A DNA stretch of 32,204 nucleotides from OCS116 cluster bacterium AG-430-B22 (GTDB taxonomy: Bacteria; Pseudomonadota; Alphaproteobacteria; MED-G09). The stretch is taken from the NCBI GenBank assembly GCA_003209955.1, contig QCOD01000012.1, positions 1-32,204 on the forward strand. The letters are read 5' to 3'. The number at the start of each line of letters is the position of its first letter. Positions within the stretch are counted from its first letter, which is position 1. The notes under the pieces were generated by a model. That model did not search any database. It saw only the letters and a program-made list of their open reading frames with translations, and was not told the origin of the DNA. Shown in pieces: positions 1-8,205 of the stretch. Both the position numbers and the translations under genes were made by a program.

Positions 1-242
1 AATTTATTTATAGTTTTATAAAGTAAATCTCCAGCGTAATCCCCAGTAAAAGGTCTCCCAGTTTTATTTGCGCCCTGTAAGCCTGGCGCAAGACCAACAA
101 TTAATAAACTTGAAGATAATTCACCAAATGTAGGAACTGGGGCATTGAACCAATCCGGGTTATTAGACTGATTTTTTTTTCTAAAATTATATAATCTTCT
201 GCACTTAGAACAATTTTTATTAGGTTCTATTAATTTATTCAT
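1..242 (-). CDS. Uracil-DNA glycosylase, family 5 (UdgB-like), 3' part outside window
   Basis: This is the N-terminal 80 codons of a base-excision repair glycosylase that removes uracil, and in this family often other deaminated bases, from DNA. Reading the minus strand from the ATG at 242 gives an uninterrupted frame to the window edge. Two cysteines at residues 11 and 14 fit the start of the 4Fe-4S ligand set of family 4/5 enzymes. A WFNAPVPTFG stretch (31-40) is followed by the hydrophobic strand and motif GLAPG (50-54), then GANKTGRPFTGDYAGDLL (57-74). GLAPG rather than GEAPG points to family 5 (established knowledge). The rest of the protein lies left of position 1, so length and the C-terminal motif cannot be judged. 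It is divergent from rpoZ, with 105 bases between the two start codons. Confidence 0.88.
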   Translation of the reverse strand, partial: MNKLIEPNKNCSKCRRLYNFRKKNQSNNPDWFNAPVPTFGELSSSLLIVGLAPGLQGANKTGRPFTGDYAGDLLYKTINK

Positions 243-336
243 GATTGTTTTATATTATTAATTCAGGTTAAATTGTATAAAATAATAAAACTTAAAACTT
301 GAATTTTGTGTTCTTTAATGATTAAAAGACTTTTTT

Positions 337-341
337 AAGGA
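337..341 (+). promoter_or_regulatory. Shine-Dalgarno site of rpoZ
   Basis: AAGGA lies six bases before the rpoZ ATG and supports that start. The rest of the 243-347 divergent gap is very AT-rich. TATAAAATA at 276-284 looks like a -10 element, but no convincing -35 stands at the right distance, so I do not call a promoter. Confidence 0.6.
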
Positions 342-347
342 AAAATA

Positions 348-770
348 ATGGCAAGAGTTACCGTAGAAGATTGTGTAGATAAGGTTGAAAGTAGATTTGA
401 TCTTGTTCTTTATTCAGCTTTTAGATCAAGAGAAATTGCTGAGGGAGCTGAACTCCAAGTTGACAGAGAAAATGATAAGAATCCAGTTGTTGCTTTAAGA
501 GAGATAGCTGAAGATAAATTAAATTCTGAAACTCTTGAAGAAGAACTTATTGAAAGCCTTCAAACCCAAATTGATGTTGATGAGGCGGATGAAGATTACA
601 TTCCTTTAATTCAACAAGAATCAAATACATCTGATCAAAACTCATTAAGTGATGAAGAAGTAAGTCAAGAATCTGAAGAACCTGAACAAAAACAAATGAC
701 TGAAGAAGAATTGTTAAAGGCTATTGAAGATAATCTTAATGATAAAAAAAATACAAGGCGCTCATTTTAA
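348..770 (+). CDS. rpoZ: DNA-directed RNA polymerase subunit omega
   Basis: This is the small omega subunit, which helps fold and assemble the beta' subunit and in many bacteria forms part of the ppGpp site. The first 60 residues match the family: MARVTVEDC start, then [16 protein letters not shown] and [11 protein letters not shown]. The 140-residue length is longer than the 90-residue E. coli form because of a highly acidic tail rich in Glu and Asp from about residue 65; alphaproteobacterial omegas are often extended this way. An AAGGA ribosome site precedes the ATG. It is the first gene of a plus-strand run and lies 14 bases before rsh, the usual rpoZ-spoT pairing. Confidence 0.95.
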   Translation: MARVTVEDCVDKVESRFDLVLYSAFRSREIAEGAELQVDRENDKNPVVALREIAEDKLNSETLEEELIESLQTQIDVDEADEDYIPLIQQESNTSDQNSLSDEEVSQESEEPEQKQMTEEELLKAIEDNLNDKKNTRRSF

Positions 771-784
771 TTTAGGCTGGATAA

Positions 785-2896
785 ATGCGTGAAACTGATT
801 TAGTTGATCGTATTCTGTCATACAATCCCAAAGTTGATACTAGGATAATAAGAAAAGCATTTCATTTCGGAATGTTAATGCATGGATCTCAACTTAGAGA
901 AAGCGGTGATCCGTATTTTTCTCATCCAATAGAAGTAGCAAATATATTAGCTGAGCTAAATCTTGATACATCATCTCTGGTATGTGCTCTTCTTCATGAT
1001 ACGATTGAAGATACAAAAGCAACCATAAAAGATGTAAAAGAAAATTTTGGTAAAGAAATAGCCAAACTTGTTGATGGCGTTACAAAATTAAATAAACTAG
1101 AAAGCAGACCCGATCAATCAAAAGCTGCTGAGGATTTTCGGAAATTAATTTTAGCTAGTTCATCAGATATAAGGGTTCTTCTTATTAAGTTGGCTGACAG
1201 GCTGCACAATATGAGAACTTTGAAACATCTAAAAAATAAAGACAGAAGGCAAAGAATTGCTAAAGAAACTCTTGATATATATGCTCCTCTTGCCTCAAGA
1301 ATAGGAATGCATGAAATTAGAGAGGAACTAGAAGATCTTGCTTTTTCAGAAACAGAACCAGAAATTAGAGCAATTCTTATAGAAAGAATAAAAGATTCAA
1401 AAAAGAAAAATAATAAAATAGTAAAAGATATTTCTGATGAATTATCAAAGGTTTTAAAATCAAATAAACTAAAGGCATTTGTATCTGGAAGAGAAAAATC
1501 GATTTATTCTGTTTGGTTGAAAATTGAAAATCAAAATAAATCCTTAGAGCAATTATCTGATCTATTTGGTTTTCGAATACATGTAGATAAAATTGAAGAA
1601 TGTTACTCTGTTTTAGGCGTGCTTCATCAAAATTGGCAAGCAGTTCCAGGCCTTTTTAAGGATTATATTTCAACCCCAAAAAAGAATGGATATCAGTCAA
1701 TTCATACAACGCTAGTAGGACCAAATAATCATCGTGTTGAAATTCAAATAAGAACGAATAAAATGCATGAGATTAATGAGAGAGGAGTAGCAGCTCATTG
1801 GGCTTACAAAGAAAAAGATTCATCAAATGGTGAATACTTAAGCTCTATTGCTTGGATGGCTGACTTAATTGACATCCTTCAAAAGGATGGTGCTACAGAT
1901 GAGTTTCTTGAAAACACAAGATTAGAACTGTCCCATGATCAAGTTTATTGTTTTACACCTAAGGGTCGTTTAATTGCCTTACCCCAAGATTCAACTGCAT
2001 TAGACTTCGCTTTTGCCTTACATACAGATTTAGGTTTATTTTGTTCAGGAGTTAAGATTAATGGAGAAAAAAAACCTAGAAGAACAAAATTAAAGAATGG
2101 TGATGAGGTTGAAATAATTAAATCTAAATCTGAAGTGCCTTTGGACTCTTATGAAGATCTTGTAACTACAGGTAGATCAAAATCTTCAATAAGGCGAGCT
2201 ATTAAAGAAAACACGATAAAGAACCAAAGACTTTTAGGAAAAGAAATTATAAAAAGTGTTTTTTCTTCTCATAGAAAAAAACCGACAAGAGATATTTTGG
2301 AAAGATCATTTGGACCATTGAATGTTAAATCCTTAATGGATCTCTATCAATTAGTAGGTTCAGGAAAATCATCTGGTTCTGAAGTTTATGATCATGTTTA
2401 TCCAAAAACCAAAAGAAAGACAAAGAGAAAAAGATATTACAGTAAAAATATTTCTTTACAGATTTCCGGATTACTTCCTGATATGGATGTGAGCTTTCAA
2501 AAAAATTCCTTGCTTGTTCCTGGGGATAATATAATCGGAATAACTGTCCCAGGTAAGGGAATTACAATCTATCATGCTAAAGATGAAGAGCTTCATAAAC
2601 ATGAAAACAGTCCTGAAAGATGGTTAAGACTTCAATGGAAAAAAGAAATTGATGTAACATTTACTGCTAGAATTATGTTAAGCATTATTAATGAGGTTGG
2701 TTCCTTAGGTATTATCAGTGCTGCAATTGCGGATTATGGTGGAAATATAACAAATTTAAATTTAACAGAAAAAGATACTGACTTTTACAACTTAAGGATT
2801 GATATTGATGTTGATGATAAAGGTCATATTGATAATATAGTTAAATCTTTGAAGGGCCTTCCAGAGGTTAATTCAGTTGAGAGGTTAATACATTAA
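785..2896 (+). CDS. rsh: Bifunctional (p)ppGpp synthetase/hydrolase (RelA/SpoT family)
   Basis: This enzyme makes and degrades the stringent-response alarmone (p)ppGpp. An HD hydrolase domain occupies about residues 20-180: H47, HDTIED at 71-76 and ADRLHN at 137-142 are intact. The synthetase domain covers about 230-345: GREKSIYSVW (235-244), DLFGFR (259-264), GYQSIHTT (302-309) and EIQIRT (319-324). A TGS domain starts near 387 and an ACT domain ends the protein (about 625-703). The FKDYIS segment at 291-296 resembles the RXKD motif of bifunctional enzymes but has Leu where Arg is usual. No cysteine exists after residue 420: where the family has the CC...PGD motif and a later DC, this protein reads NSLLVPGD and KDEEL. 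The length of 703 residues is normal. Its TAA shares one base with the pyrE ATG. Confidence 0.96.
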   Translation: MRETDLVDRILSYNPKVDTRIIRKAFHFGMLMHGSQLRESGDPYFSHPIEVANILAELNLDTSSLVCALLHDTIEDTKATIKDVKENFGKEIAKLVDGVTKLNKLESRPDQSKAAEDFRKLILASSSDIRVLLIKLADRLHNMRTLKHLKNKDRRQRIAKETLDIYAPLASRIGMHEIREELEDLAFSETEPEIRAILIERIKDSKKKNNKIVKDISDELSKVLKSNKLKAFVSGREKSIYSVWLKIENQNKSLEQLSDLFGFRIHVDKIEECYSVLGVLHQNWQAVPGLFKDYISTPKKNGYQSIHTTLVGPNNHRVEIQIRTNKMHEINERGVAAHWAYKEKDSSNGEYLSSIAWMADLIDILQKDGATDEFLENTRLELSHDQVYCFTPKGRLIALPQDSTALDFAFALHTDLGLFCSGVKINGEKKPRRTKLKNGDEVEIIKSKSEVPLDSYEDLVTTGRSKSSIRRAIKENTIKNQRLLGKEIIKSVFSSHRKKPTRDILERSFGPLNVKSLMDLYQLVGSGKSSGSEVYDHVYPKTKRKTKRKRYYSKNISLQISGLLPDMDVSFQKNSLLVPGDNIIGITVPGKGITIYHAKDEELHKHENSPERWLRLQWKKEIDVTFTARIMLSIINEVGSLGIISAAIADYGGNITNLNLTEKDTDFYNLRIDIDVDDKGHIDNIVKSLKGLPEVNSVERLIH

Positions 2897-3477
2897 TGAA
2901 TGAAAAAGAATTAATTGAAGATTTTAAAAACTGTGGTGCCTTATTAGAAGGTCATTTCATATTATCTTCAGGATTACATTCAACTAAATATCTTCAGTGT
3001 GCTTTAGCCCTATCAAACCCAATATTAGCAAAGAAAATTACAAAAGCTCTTGGTGAAAAGATAATTAAAGAGTTTAATAAAAAAATTGATTATGTAATTG
3101 CCCCGGCAATGGGAGGTCTGATTATTGGTCATGAAATTGCTATGTTTTTAAATTTACCTTTTATGTTTCTAGAAAGGGTTAATGGTGAATTTGAATTAAG
3201 AAGAGGCTTTTCTTTTGAAAAAAATTCAAATTTTCTAATGATTGAAGATGTTGTTACTACAGGTCTATCCTCTATGGAAGCAATTAAGGTTGTTAATGAT
3301 ATGGGTGGAAATGTAATAGGTGAAGCTGCAATAATAGATCGTTCAGGAGGTGAGGTTGATATTGGTATAGATTTAGTAACCTTACTATCTCTCAATATTC
3401 CTACATTTGACAAAAATAATATTCCAGATGATTTAAAATCAATCGAAGCTGAGAAACCAGGTAGTAGAAGTTTATAA
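2896..3477 (+). CDS. pyrE: Orotate phosphoribosyltransferase
   Basis: It transfers phosphoribose from PRPP to orotate, giving OMP in de novo pyrimidine synthesis. The type I PRTase hallmark is present as LMIEDVVTTGLSSMEAI, the PRPP-binding loop, with APAMGGLIIGHEIA upstream for phosphate binding and an HSTKYLQCAL segment near residue 28 typical of the family's N-terminal hood. The length of 193 residues is usual for the alphaproteobacterial subgroup. The start codon overlaps the rsh stop by one base (TAATG), implying translational coupling. Confidence 0.95.
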   Translation: MNEKELIEDFKNCGALLEGHFILSSGLHSTKYLQCALALSNPILAKKITKALGEKIIKEFNKKIDYVIAPAMGGLIIGHEIAMFLNLPFMFLERVNGEFELRRGFSFEKNSNFLMIEDVVTTGLSSMEAIKVVNDMGGNVIGEAAIIDRSGGEVDIGIDLVTLLSLNIPTFDKNNIPDDLKSIEAEKPGSRSL

Positions 3478-3480
3478 TCA

Positions 3481-3960
3481 ATGGAAAATAAAAAAAAATT
3501 AAGAAAAATTAATTTTTCAAAATTAATTAGAATTTCTGATACCCCACATTCTATTTCATTGGGTTTTTCTATTGGTGTATTTGCTTCTTTTACTCCTTTA
3601 ATTGGAGTACATATTATTCTTGCAATCCTTTTATCATGGATTCTAAAAGCTAATTATTTTTCTTCTGTTTTAGGAACATTTATTGGAACACCGCTAACTT
3701 ACCCTTTTATTTGGTTCTCCTCTCTTTATGTCGGTAATATCTTTATTCCTATCGAAGATTTTAATTTAATAGAGTTAGGGAATTCTTCTTTTTATTCATT
3801 AGAGATTTTATCAAATATAAAACCTCTAATACCCTCTTTTTTAATTGGCGCTTTAATGGTAGGTCTAGCGTCTGCATTTTTATCATATTTTTTTGTTAAG
3901 AAATCGATTATTTTTTATCGAAACAAGAAAAGATTAAGAAAAGGAATTTCTAATGACTGA
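3481..3960 (+). CDS. DUF2062 family membrane protein
   Basis: This is a small inner-membrane protein of unknown function. It matches DUF2062: a short basic N-terminus, then HSISLGFSIGVFASFTPL followed by IGVHIILAILLSWILKAN, a GTFIGTPLTYPFIW block and a final hydrophobic helix before a basic tail. I see about three or four membrane segments in 159 residues. In many alphaproteobacteria a DUF2062 gene sits beside pyrE/pdxJ, as here. Its last eight bases overlap pdxJ, so the two are very likely co-translated. No function can be read from the sequence. Confidence 0.85.
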   Translation: MENKKKLRKINFSKLIRISDTPHSISLGFSIGVFASFTPLIGVHIILAILLSWILKANYFSSVLGTFIGTPLTYPFIWFSSLYVGNIFIPIEDFNLIELGNSSFYSLEILSNIKPLIPSFLIGALMVGLASAFLSYFFVKKSIIFYRNKKRLRKGISND

Positions 3961-4696
3961 AACTCTAGATATAAAGTTAGGTGTTAATATTGATCATATA
4001 GCAACACTTAGAAATGCCAGAGGAGAGAAGTTCCCTGATCCTATAAAAGCAGCTGAGATAGCTCTAAATTCAGGCGCTGACTCAATAACAGCTCATTTAC
4101 GTGAAGACAGAAGGCATATTAAAGATGAAGATGTTAGCAATATTATAAAAAAATTTCCCGGCAAATTAAATCTTGAGATTGCTGCAAATGAAGAGATGAA
4201 AAATATTGCTTTGGAAGTTAACCCTTTTTCTTGTTGTATTGTCCCAGAAAGAAGAGAAGAGGTAACAACCGAGGGCGGCTTAGATGTCTTGAGTAATTCA
4301 AATTATTATAAAAATTTAAATAATATTCTTAGAGAGCAGGGCATAAGAACATCTTTTTTTATTGATCCTGTTGTTGATCAAGTAAAATCTTCTATTGATT
4401 GTGGCGTTGAATGTGTAGAGTTTCATATGGGAAAATACTGTAAATTATTTTATGAAGATAAAGCTCAAGCTGAAATAGAGTTTAAAAAAATACATGATTT
4501 ATCTATTTTTACTTATGAATCAGGTCTTGAGGTCCATCTTGGTCATGGTTTAGATTTTGATACTACAAAAAAAGTTACAGATATACCTTGTCTTCAAGAA
4601 GTAAATATTGGCTTTTTTCTTATCGCTGACTCAATTTTTTCAGGATTAGAAAATTCTATTAGAAAAATGAAAGACATTTGTAATCGTGATTTTTAA
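3953..4696 (+). CDS. pdxJ: Pyridoxine 5'-phosphate synthase
   Basis: PdxJ condenses 1-deoxyxylulose 5-phosphate with 3-amino-2-oxopropyl phosphate to form pyridoxine 5'-phosphate in the DXP-dependent vitamin B6 pathway. The family signature is clear: LGVNIDHIATLRNARG at the N-terminus, then SGADSITAHLREDRRHI, VPERREEVTTEGGLDV, and the phosphate-binding GLEVHLGHGLDF segment. The length of 247 residues is normal for this TIM-barrel enzyme. It overlaps the preceding DUF2062 gene by eight bases and is followed 12 bases later by acpS, a common pdxJ-acpS arrangement. Confidence 0.96.
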   Translation: MTETLDIKLGVNIDHIATLRNARGEKFPDPIKAAEIALNSGADSITAHLREDRRHIKDEDVSNIIKKFPGKLNLEIAANEEMKNIALEVNPFSCCIVPERREEVTTEGGLDVLSNSNYYKNLNNILREQGIRTSFFIDPVVDQVKSSIDCGVECVEFHMGKYCKLFYEDKAQAEIEFKKIHDLSIFTYESGLEVHLGHGLDFDTTKKVTDIPCLQEVNIGFFLIADSIFSGLENSIRKMKDICNRDF

Positions 4697-4698
4697 CT

Positions 4699-4703
4699 GG
4701 AGG
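4699..4703 (+). promoter_or_regulatory. Strong Shine-Dalgarno deciding the TTG start of acpS
   Basis: GGAGG lies five bases upstream of TTG 4709-4711, immediately after the pdxJ stop. It is one of the few perfect ribosome sites in the window and fixes a non-ATG start for acpS. Confidence 0.8.
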
Positions 4704-4708
4704 TGTAA

Positions 4709-5107
4709 TTGATTATCGGTATAGGCAATGATCTTATCAATATTAATAGAATTGAGAACACTCTTTCAAAATTTGGCGATAGATTTATTAAAAGAGTATT
4801 TAATGATATTGAAATCAAAAAATCAGAAGGTAGATTAAAAAAATCATCTTCATATGCAAAAAGATTTGCAGCTAAAGAAGCTGTTACAAAAGCTCTTGGC
4901 ACAGGGTTAAGTAGTGGCGTATTTTTTAAAGATATAGGCGTAGAAAATGATGAATACGGTAAGCCTTCAATTGTACTAACTGGCGGAGCTAAATTAAGAC
5001 TTGAGAATATTATTCCGAAAAATCATAAGGCTAAGATAAATTTAACAATCACAGATGATTTTCCTTGGGCTCAAGCAATAGTAATTATTGAAGCAATAAC
5101 CGAATAA
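4709..5107 (+). CDS. acpS: Holo-[acyl-carrier-protein] synthase
   Basis: AcpS moves the 4'-phosphopantetheine arm of CoA onto a serine of acyl carrier protein, activating fatty-acid synthesis. The metal-binding N-terminal motif GIGNDLININRIE and the central RFAAKEAVTKALGTG helix, with the catalytic Glu of KEA, are both present. The length of 132 residues is normal. The start is TTG: the family's invariant I-I-G-I-G-ND begins directly after it, no in-frame ATG lies nearby, and GGAGG sits five bases upstream. It is embedded between pdxJ and lepB as in many alphaproteobacteria. Confidence 0.95.
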   Translation: MIIGIGNDLININRIENTLSKFGDRFIKRVFNDIEIKKSEGRLKKSSSYAKRFAAKEAVTKALGTGLSSGVFFKDIGVENDEYGKPSIVLTGGAKLRLENIIPKNHKAKINLTITDDFPWAQAIVIIEAITE

Positions 5108-5124
5108 CCATAGATTATATTTTA

Positions 5125-5877
5125 ATGGCTAAAGCAAAGAAAAAAGAAAATTTTATTTCATCATTTTTATGGATACTTTTACTTGCCTTACTTTTTCGAT
5201 CATTTCTTTTTACTAGTTATAATATTCCAACTGGTTCGATGATTAATACCCTTAAAATAGGAGATTATATTTTTGCATCAAAATGGACTTATGGCTATTC
5301 AAAACATTCATTACCATTCAGTCTGCCATTAATTCCTCATAGATTTTTTTCCTCTTCACCCGAAAGAGGTGATGTAATTATTTTTAAACTACCTTCAGAT
5401 AATTCTACAGATTATGTAAAGCGTGTTATAGGTGTTCCTGGTGATAATATTCAAATTGTAAATGGCAAAGTATCGCTAAATGGTAAATTATTATCTTATG
5501 ATGTTATTGGAAAAAATATCAATAATCGCTTCATAAATCCCAACAATCGATCTTTAGGTTGTTATAATCAAGAATCGATTTTACTAAAAGAAACTCTTCC
5601 AAATGGAAAATCTTATGAAATTCTTGATACTTATCAAAATTTGCCTCAAGATAATTCTCAAATATACAGAGTTCCACCTAATCATTATTTTGTGATGGGT
5701 GATAACAGAGATAACTCTCAAGATAGTAGATTTCTTAATAAAGTTGGTTTTATACCGCACGATAATCTTGTTGGTAAAGCAGAGGTAAAGTTTTTTTCAT
5801 GGCATTGGAGAAAGCTTGGCAAAAAAAATTGTGACGCAAGCGTAAGATGGAAAAGAATATTTAGACCAATTCATTAA
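5125..5877 (+). CDS. lepB: Signal peptidase I
   Basis: This membrane-bound serine protease removes signal peptides from exported proteins. A basic N-terminus is followed by one membrane segment (about residues 10-30). The nucleophile motif NIPTGSM gives Ser38 and the general-base motif DYVKRVIGVPGD gives Lys99. The box MGDNRDNSQDSR lies near the C-terminus, as expected for the S26 family. The length of 250 residues is typical of the alphaproteobacterial form. Its stop codon directly abuts the rnc start, and the acpS-lepB-rnc-era order is conserved. Confidence 0.96.
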   Translation: MAKAKKKENFISSFLWILLLALLFRSFLFTSYNIPTGSMINTLKIGDYIFASKWTYGYSKHSLPFSLPLIPHRFFSSSPERGDVIIFKLPSDNSTDYVKRVIGVPGDNIQIVNGKVSLNGKLLSYDVIGKNINNRFINPNNRSLGCYNQESILLKETLPNGKSYEILDTYQNLPQDNSQIYRVPPNHYFVMGDNRDNSQDSRFLNKVGFIPHDNLVGKAEVKFFSWHWRKLGKKNCDASVRWKRIFRPIH

Positions 5878-6561
5878 ATGAAAAGTAAATTAAAATATAT
5901 AAATACCTTAGAACAAAAAATTAATTATAATTTTAATAATAAAGATTTGTTAGAAGAAGCATTAACCCATTCAAGCTTCAAAAATAAATCTAATTCAAAT
6001 CAAGAAAGACTTGAATTCTTAGGTGACAGAGTTTTAGGTCTTGTTATTGCGGAATTCCTGTTTCAAAGTTTTTTAAGTGAAAGAGAAGGTGTTTTGACTA
6101 ATAAGTTTCGTTACTTAATCCAAAATAAACAATGCACAAAGATTGCAGAAAAATTAGATATTGCTAATTATCTTCAGGTTGGTAATTCTGAAAAAAACAA
6201 AATAACTAATTCAATTTTAGCAGATTCCATAGAGGCTCTTTTAGGAGCTATTTATTTGGATGGGGGATATGATGAGTCTAAAAAAGTAATCTTATCTTTA
6301 TGGGATGAATATTTGAATAATGATGAAATGCTTAATGCAACTGTGAGTTCAAAAAATATCTTACAAGAGTATTTGCATGCTAATAGTTTAACAGAAGCCA
6401 CTTATTTAGTTATTTCTAAAGATGGAGAAGATCATAATCCTAACTTTCTAGTTGAGGTCTCTGTAGATAAGGTTGGAAAAGCAGATGCTTTTGGAAAATC
6501 TATAAAAGAGGCAGAAATTAATGCTGCTAAAAAATTTATTGATGAGTTTGAAATTGGATAA
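5878..6561 (+). CDS. rnc: Ribonuclease III
   Basis: RNase III cuts double-stranded RNA, including rRNA precursors. The catalytic signature ERLEFLGDRVLGL (residues 43-55) carries the metal-binding acids, and ADSIEALLGAIYLDGG gives the second acidic cluster. A dsRNA-binding domain follows from about residue 155, with the usual SSKNILQEYLH start and an AAKKFI helix at the end. The length of 227 residues is normal. It begins immediately after the lepB stop and overlaps the start of era in another frame. Confidence 0.96.
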   Translation: MKSKLKYINTLEQKINYNFNNKDLLEEALTHSSFKNKSNSNQERLEFLGDRVLGLVIAEFLFQSFLSEREGVLTNKFRYLIQNKQCTKIAEKLDIANYLQVGNSEKNKITNSILADSIEALLGAIYLDGGYDESKKVILSLWDEYLNNDEMLNATVSSKNILQEYLHANSLTEATYLVISKDGEDHNPNFLVEVSVDKVGKADAFGKSIKEAEINAAKKFIDEFEIG

Positions 6562-7456
6562 AATAAGCAAATCAAATATTGTTGTTAGTATTATTGGTCC
6601 CAGTAATTCAGGAAAATCAACATTATTGAACAAAGTTTTAGATGAAAAAGTTTCTATTGTAAGTCGAAAAGTTCAAACTACTAGAATGGGATTAAGAGGA
6701 ATACTCAACAATAATGAAACTCAAATTATTTTCATTGATACCCCTGGTTTGTTTGAAGCTAAAACTATTTTTGAAAAAGCGATGGTCGAAAATGCATTTG
6801 CTAATTTGAATGATGCCGATCTTGTTTATTTTTTAATAGATGGATCAAGAAAGTTAAGTAATTTTGATAAAAAGGTTTTAAAATATTTTAAAAACTTTAA
6901 AAAGGAAGCTTTTTTAATAATCAATAAAATTGATCTTATTGAAAAAAAACAATTACTTGAAATCACAAATATTATTAATTCATATTTTCCATTTAAAAAA
7001 ACATTCTATATTTCTGCAAAAAACAAAAAAGGCATAAATGACCTACTGTTAGAAACAAATCATGAAGCTAATTCTGAAGGATGGTTGTATCCAGAGGATC
7101 AATATACAAATCTCCAAAGCGCCATTCTATGTGAAGAAATAACTAGAGAGAAAATATTTAATCATGTACATGAGGAGGTTCCTTATGGCTCAATAGTAAA
7201 AACTGATAGCTGGTCAGATAAGAAAAAAGTTTTAAAGATAGGTCAAACTATCTATGTAAAAAAAAATAATCACAAAGGAATTATTCTTGGAAAAGAAGGT
7301 TCAAAAATAAAAGAAATAGGTACTGCCTCAAGAATTGATTTAGAAAAAATATTCAATAAAAAGATATTTTTAAGTTTAGATGTAAAAGTAGATAAAAATT
7401 GGGATAAAGATCCAAAATATTTTAATAGGTTAGGTCTTGAGGTGAAGAAAAGATAA
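6542..7456 (+). CDS. era: GTPase Era
   Basis: Era is an essential GTPase that binds the 3' end of 16S rRNA and assists 30S assembly. G1 is GPSNSGKST, G3 DTPG and G4 NKID, with an SAK G5; a KH RNA-binding domain lies at the C-terminus (HKGIILGKEGSKIKEIG). The start is uncertain. I chose ATG 6542 because 12 residues before the first strand fits the family. The upstream in-frame ATG 6521 has a better ribosome site (AAGAGG at 6506-6511) and would add seven residues. Either way the gene overlaps the end of rnc, by 20 or 41 bases. Confidence 0.94.
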   Translation: MSLKLDKISKSNIVVSIIGPSNSGKSTLLNKVLDEKVSIVSRKVQTTRMGLRGILNNNETQIIFIDTPGLFEAKTIFEKAMVENAFANLNDADLVYFLIDGSRKLSNFDKKVLKYFKNFKKEAFLIINKIDLIEKKQLLEITNIINSYFPFKKTFYISAKNKKGINDLLLETNHEANSEGWLYPEDQYTNLQSAILCEEITREKIFNHVHEEVPYGSIVKTDSWSDKKKVLKIGQTIYVKKNNHKGIILGKEGSKIKEIGTASRIDLEKIFNKKIFLSLDVKVDKNWDKDPKYFNRLGLEVKKR

Positions 7457-7457
7457 G

Positions 7458-8177
7458 ATGCAATTAAATGATACTGCAATAGTCTTAAATACTAGAAAAT
7501 ACAATGATAGCTCGATAATAATGAAAGTTATTACTGAAAATAACGGTATTTATTCTGGTTTAGTTAGAATAAAAAAAAATCAAGGTGGTTTCGGAGTAAA
7601 TATAACCGGAAATAAACTAAATTTAATGTGGAGAGCTAGGTTATCTGAGCATTTAGGTTTTTTTACAACTGAATTAAACAAATCCAGAGCTCATGAAATC
7701 ATGAAAGATCAAATTTTCTTATCTGGCATTAATTTAATTTGTTCTCATCTCGATCTTTACCCTGAAAGGGAGCCTTGCCAAAATATTTATATTGAATTTG
7801 ATAATTTAATTGATAATTTTAATAAAAAAGAGAAGATTTGGATAAAGAAACTTATTGAATTTGAATTTAATTACCTAGAATTTATGGGTTTTGGAATTGA
7901 TTTATCAGAATGTGCTCTAACGGGAACAACAGATTCATTGGAATGGGTTTCACCAAAATCTGGTCGAGCTGTAAATTCTAAAGCTGGAAAAAAATGGTCA
8001 AAAAAGCTGCTTAAACTCCCTCCCTTCCTCTTAGACAAAAAAATAGATGCAGATAAAAATGATCTCATTGATGGATTAAATTTAACTGGTCATTTTTTGA
8101 AAAAACAAATTTATTCTGATTTAAATAAAGACTTGCCCTCTTCAAGAAAAAAAATAATTGATTCACTAAAAAATTAG
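7458..8177 (+). CDS. recO: DNA repair protein RecO
   Basis: RecO loads RecA onto SSB-coated DNA together with RecR in the RecF(OR) pathway. The N-terminal OB fold starts LNDTAIVLNTRKYNDSSII, followed by a helical region with GIDLSECALTGT, VSPKSGRAV and a KLLKLPPFLL block, the pattern of alphaproteobacterial RecO proteins. Only single cysteines appear, not a four-Cys zinc finger, which is common in this subgroup. The length of 239 residues is normal. It begins one base after the era stop; era-recO is a conserved pair. Confidence 0.92.
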   Translation: MQLNDTAIVLNTRKYNDSSIIMKVITENNGIYSGLVRIKKNQGGFGVNITGNKLNLMWRARLSEHLGFFTTELNKSRAHEIMKDQIFLSGINLICSHLDLYPEREPCQNIYIEFDNLIDNFNKKEKIWIKKLIEFEFNYLEFMGFGIDLSECALTGTTDSLEWVSPKSGRAVNSKAGKKWSKKLLKLPPFLLDKKIDADKNDLIDGLNLTGHFLKKQIYSDLNKDLPSSRKKIIDSLKN

Positions 8178-8205
8178 GAATCTATGTATAAAATTTTTAT
8201 TACAA

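Noticed and set aside
3129-3413. Antisense open frame of 94 codons opposite pyrE, and similar frames opposite acpS, recO, parC, ribD, hppA, scpA and the minus-strand genes
   Set aside because: Each lies wholly opposite a firmly identified gene, resembles no family and has no ribosome site; shadows of coding sequence.
7458-8177. RecO lacking a zinc finger as an oddity
   Set aside because: The four-Cys motif is absent in many alphaproteobacterial RecO proteins; the rest aligns well by motif.
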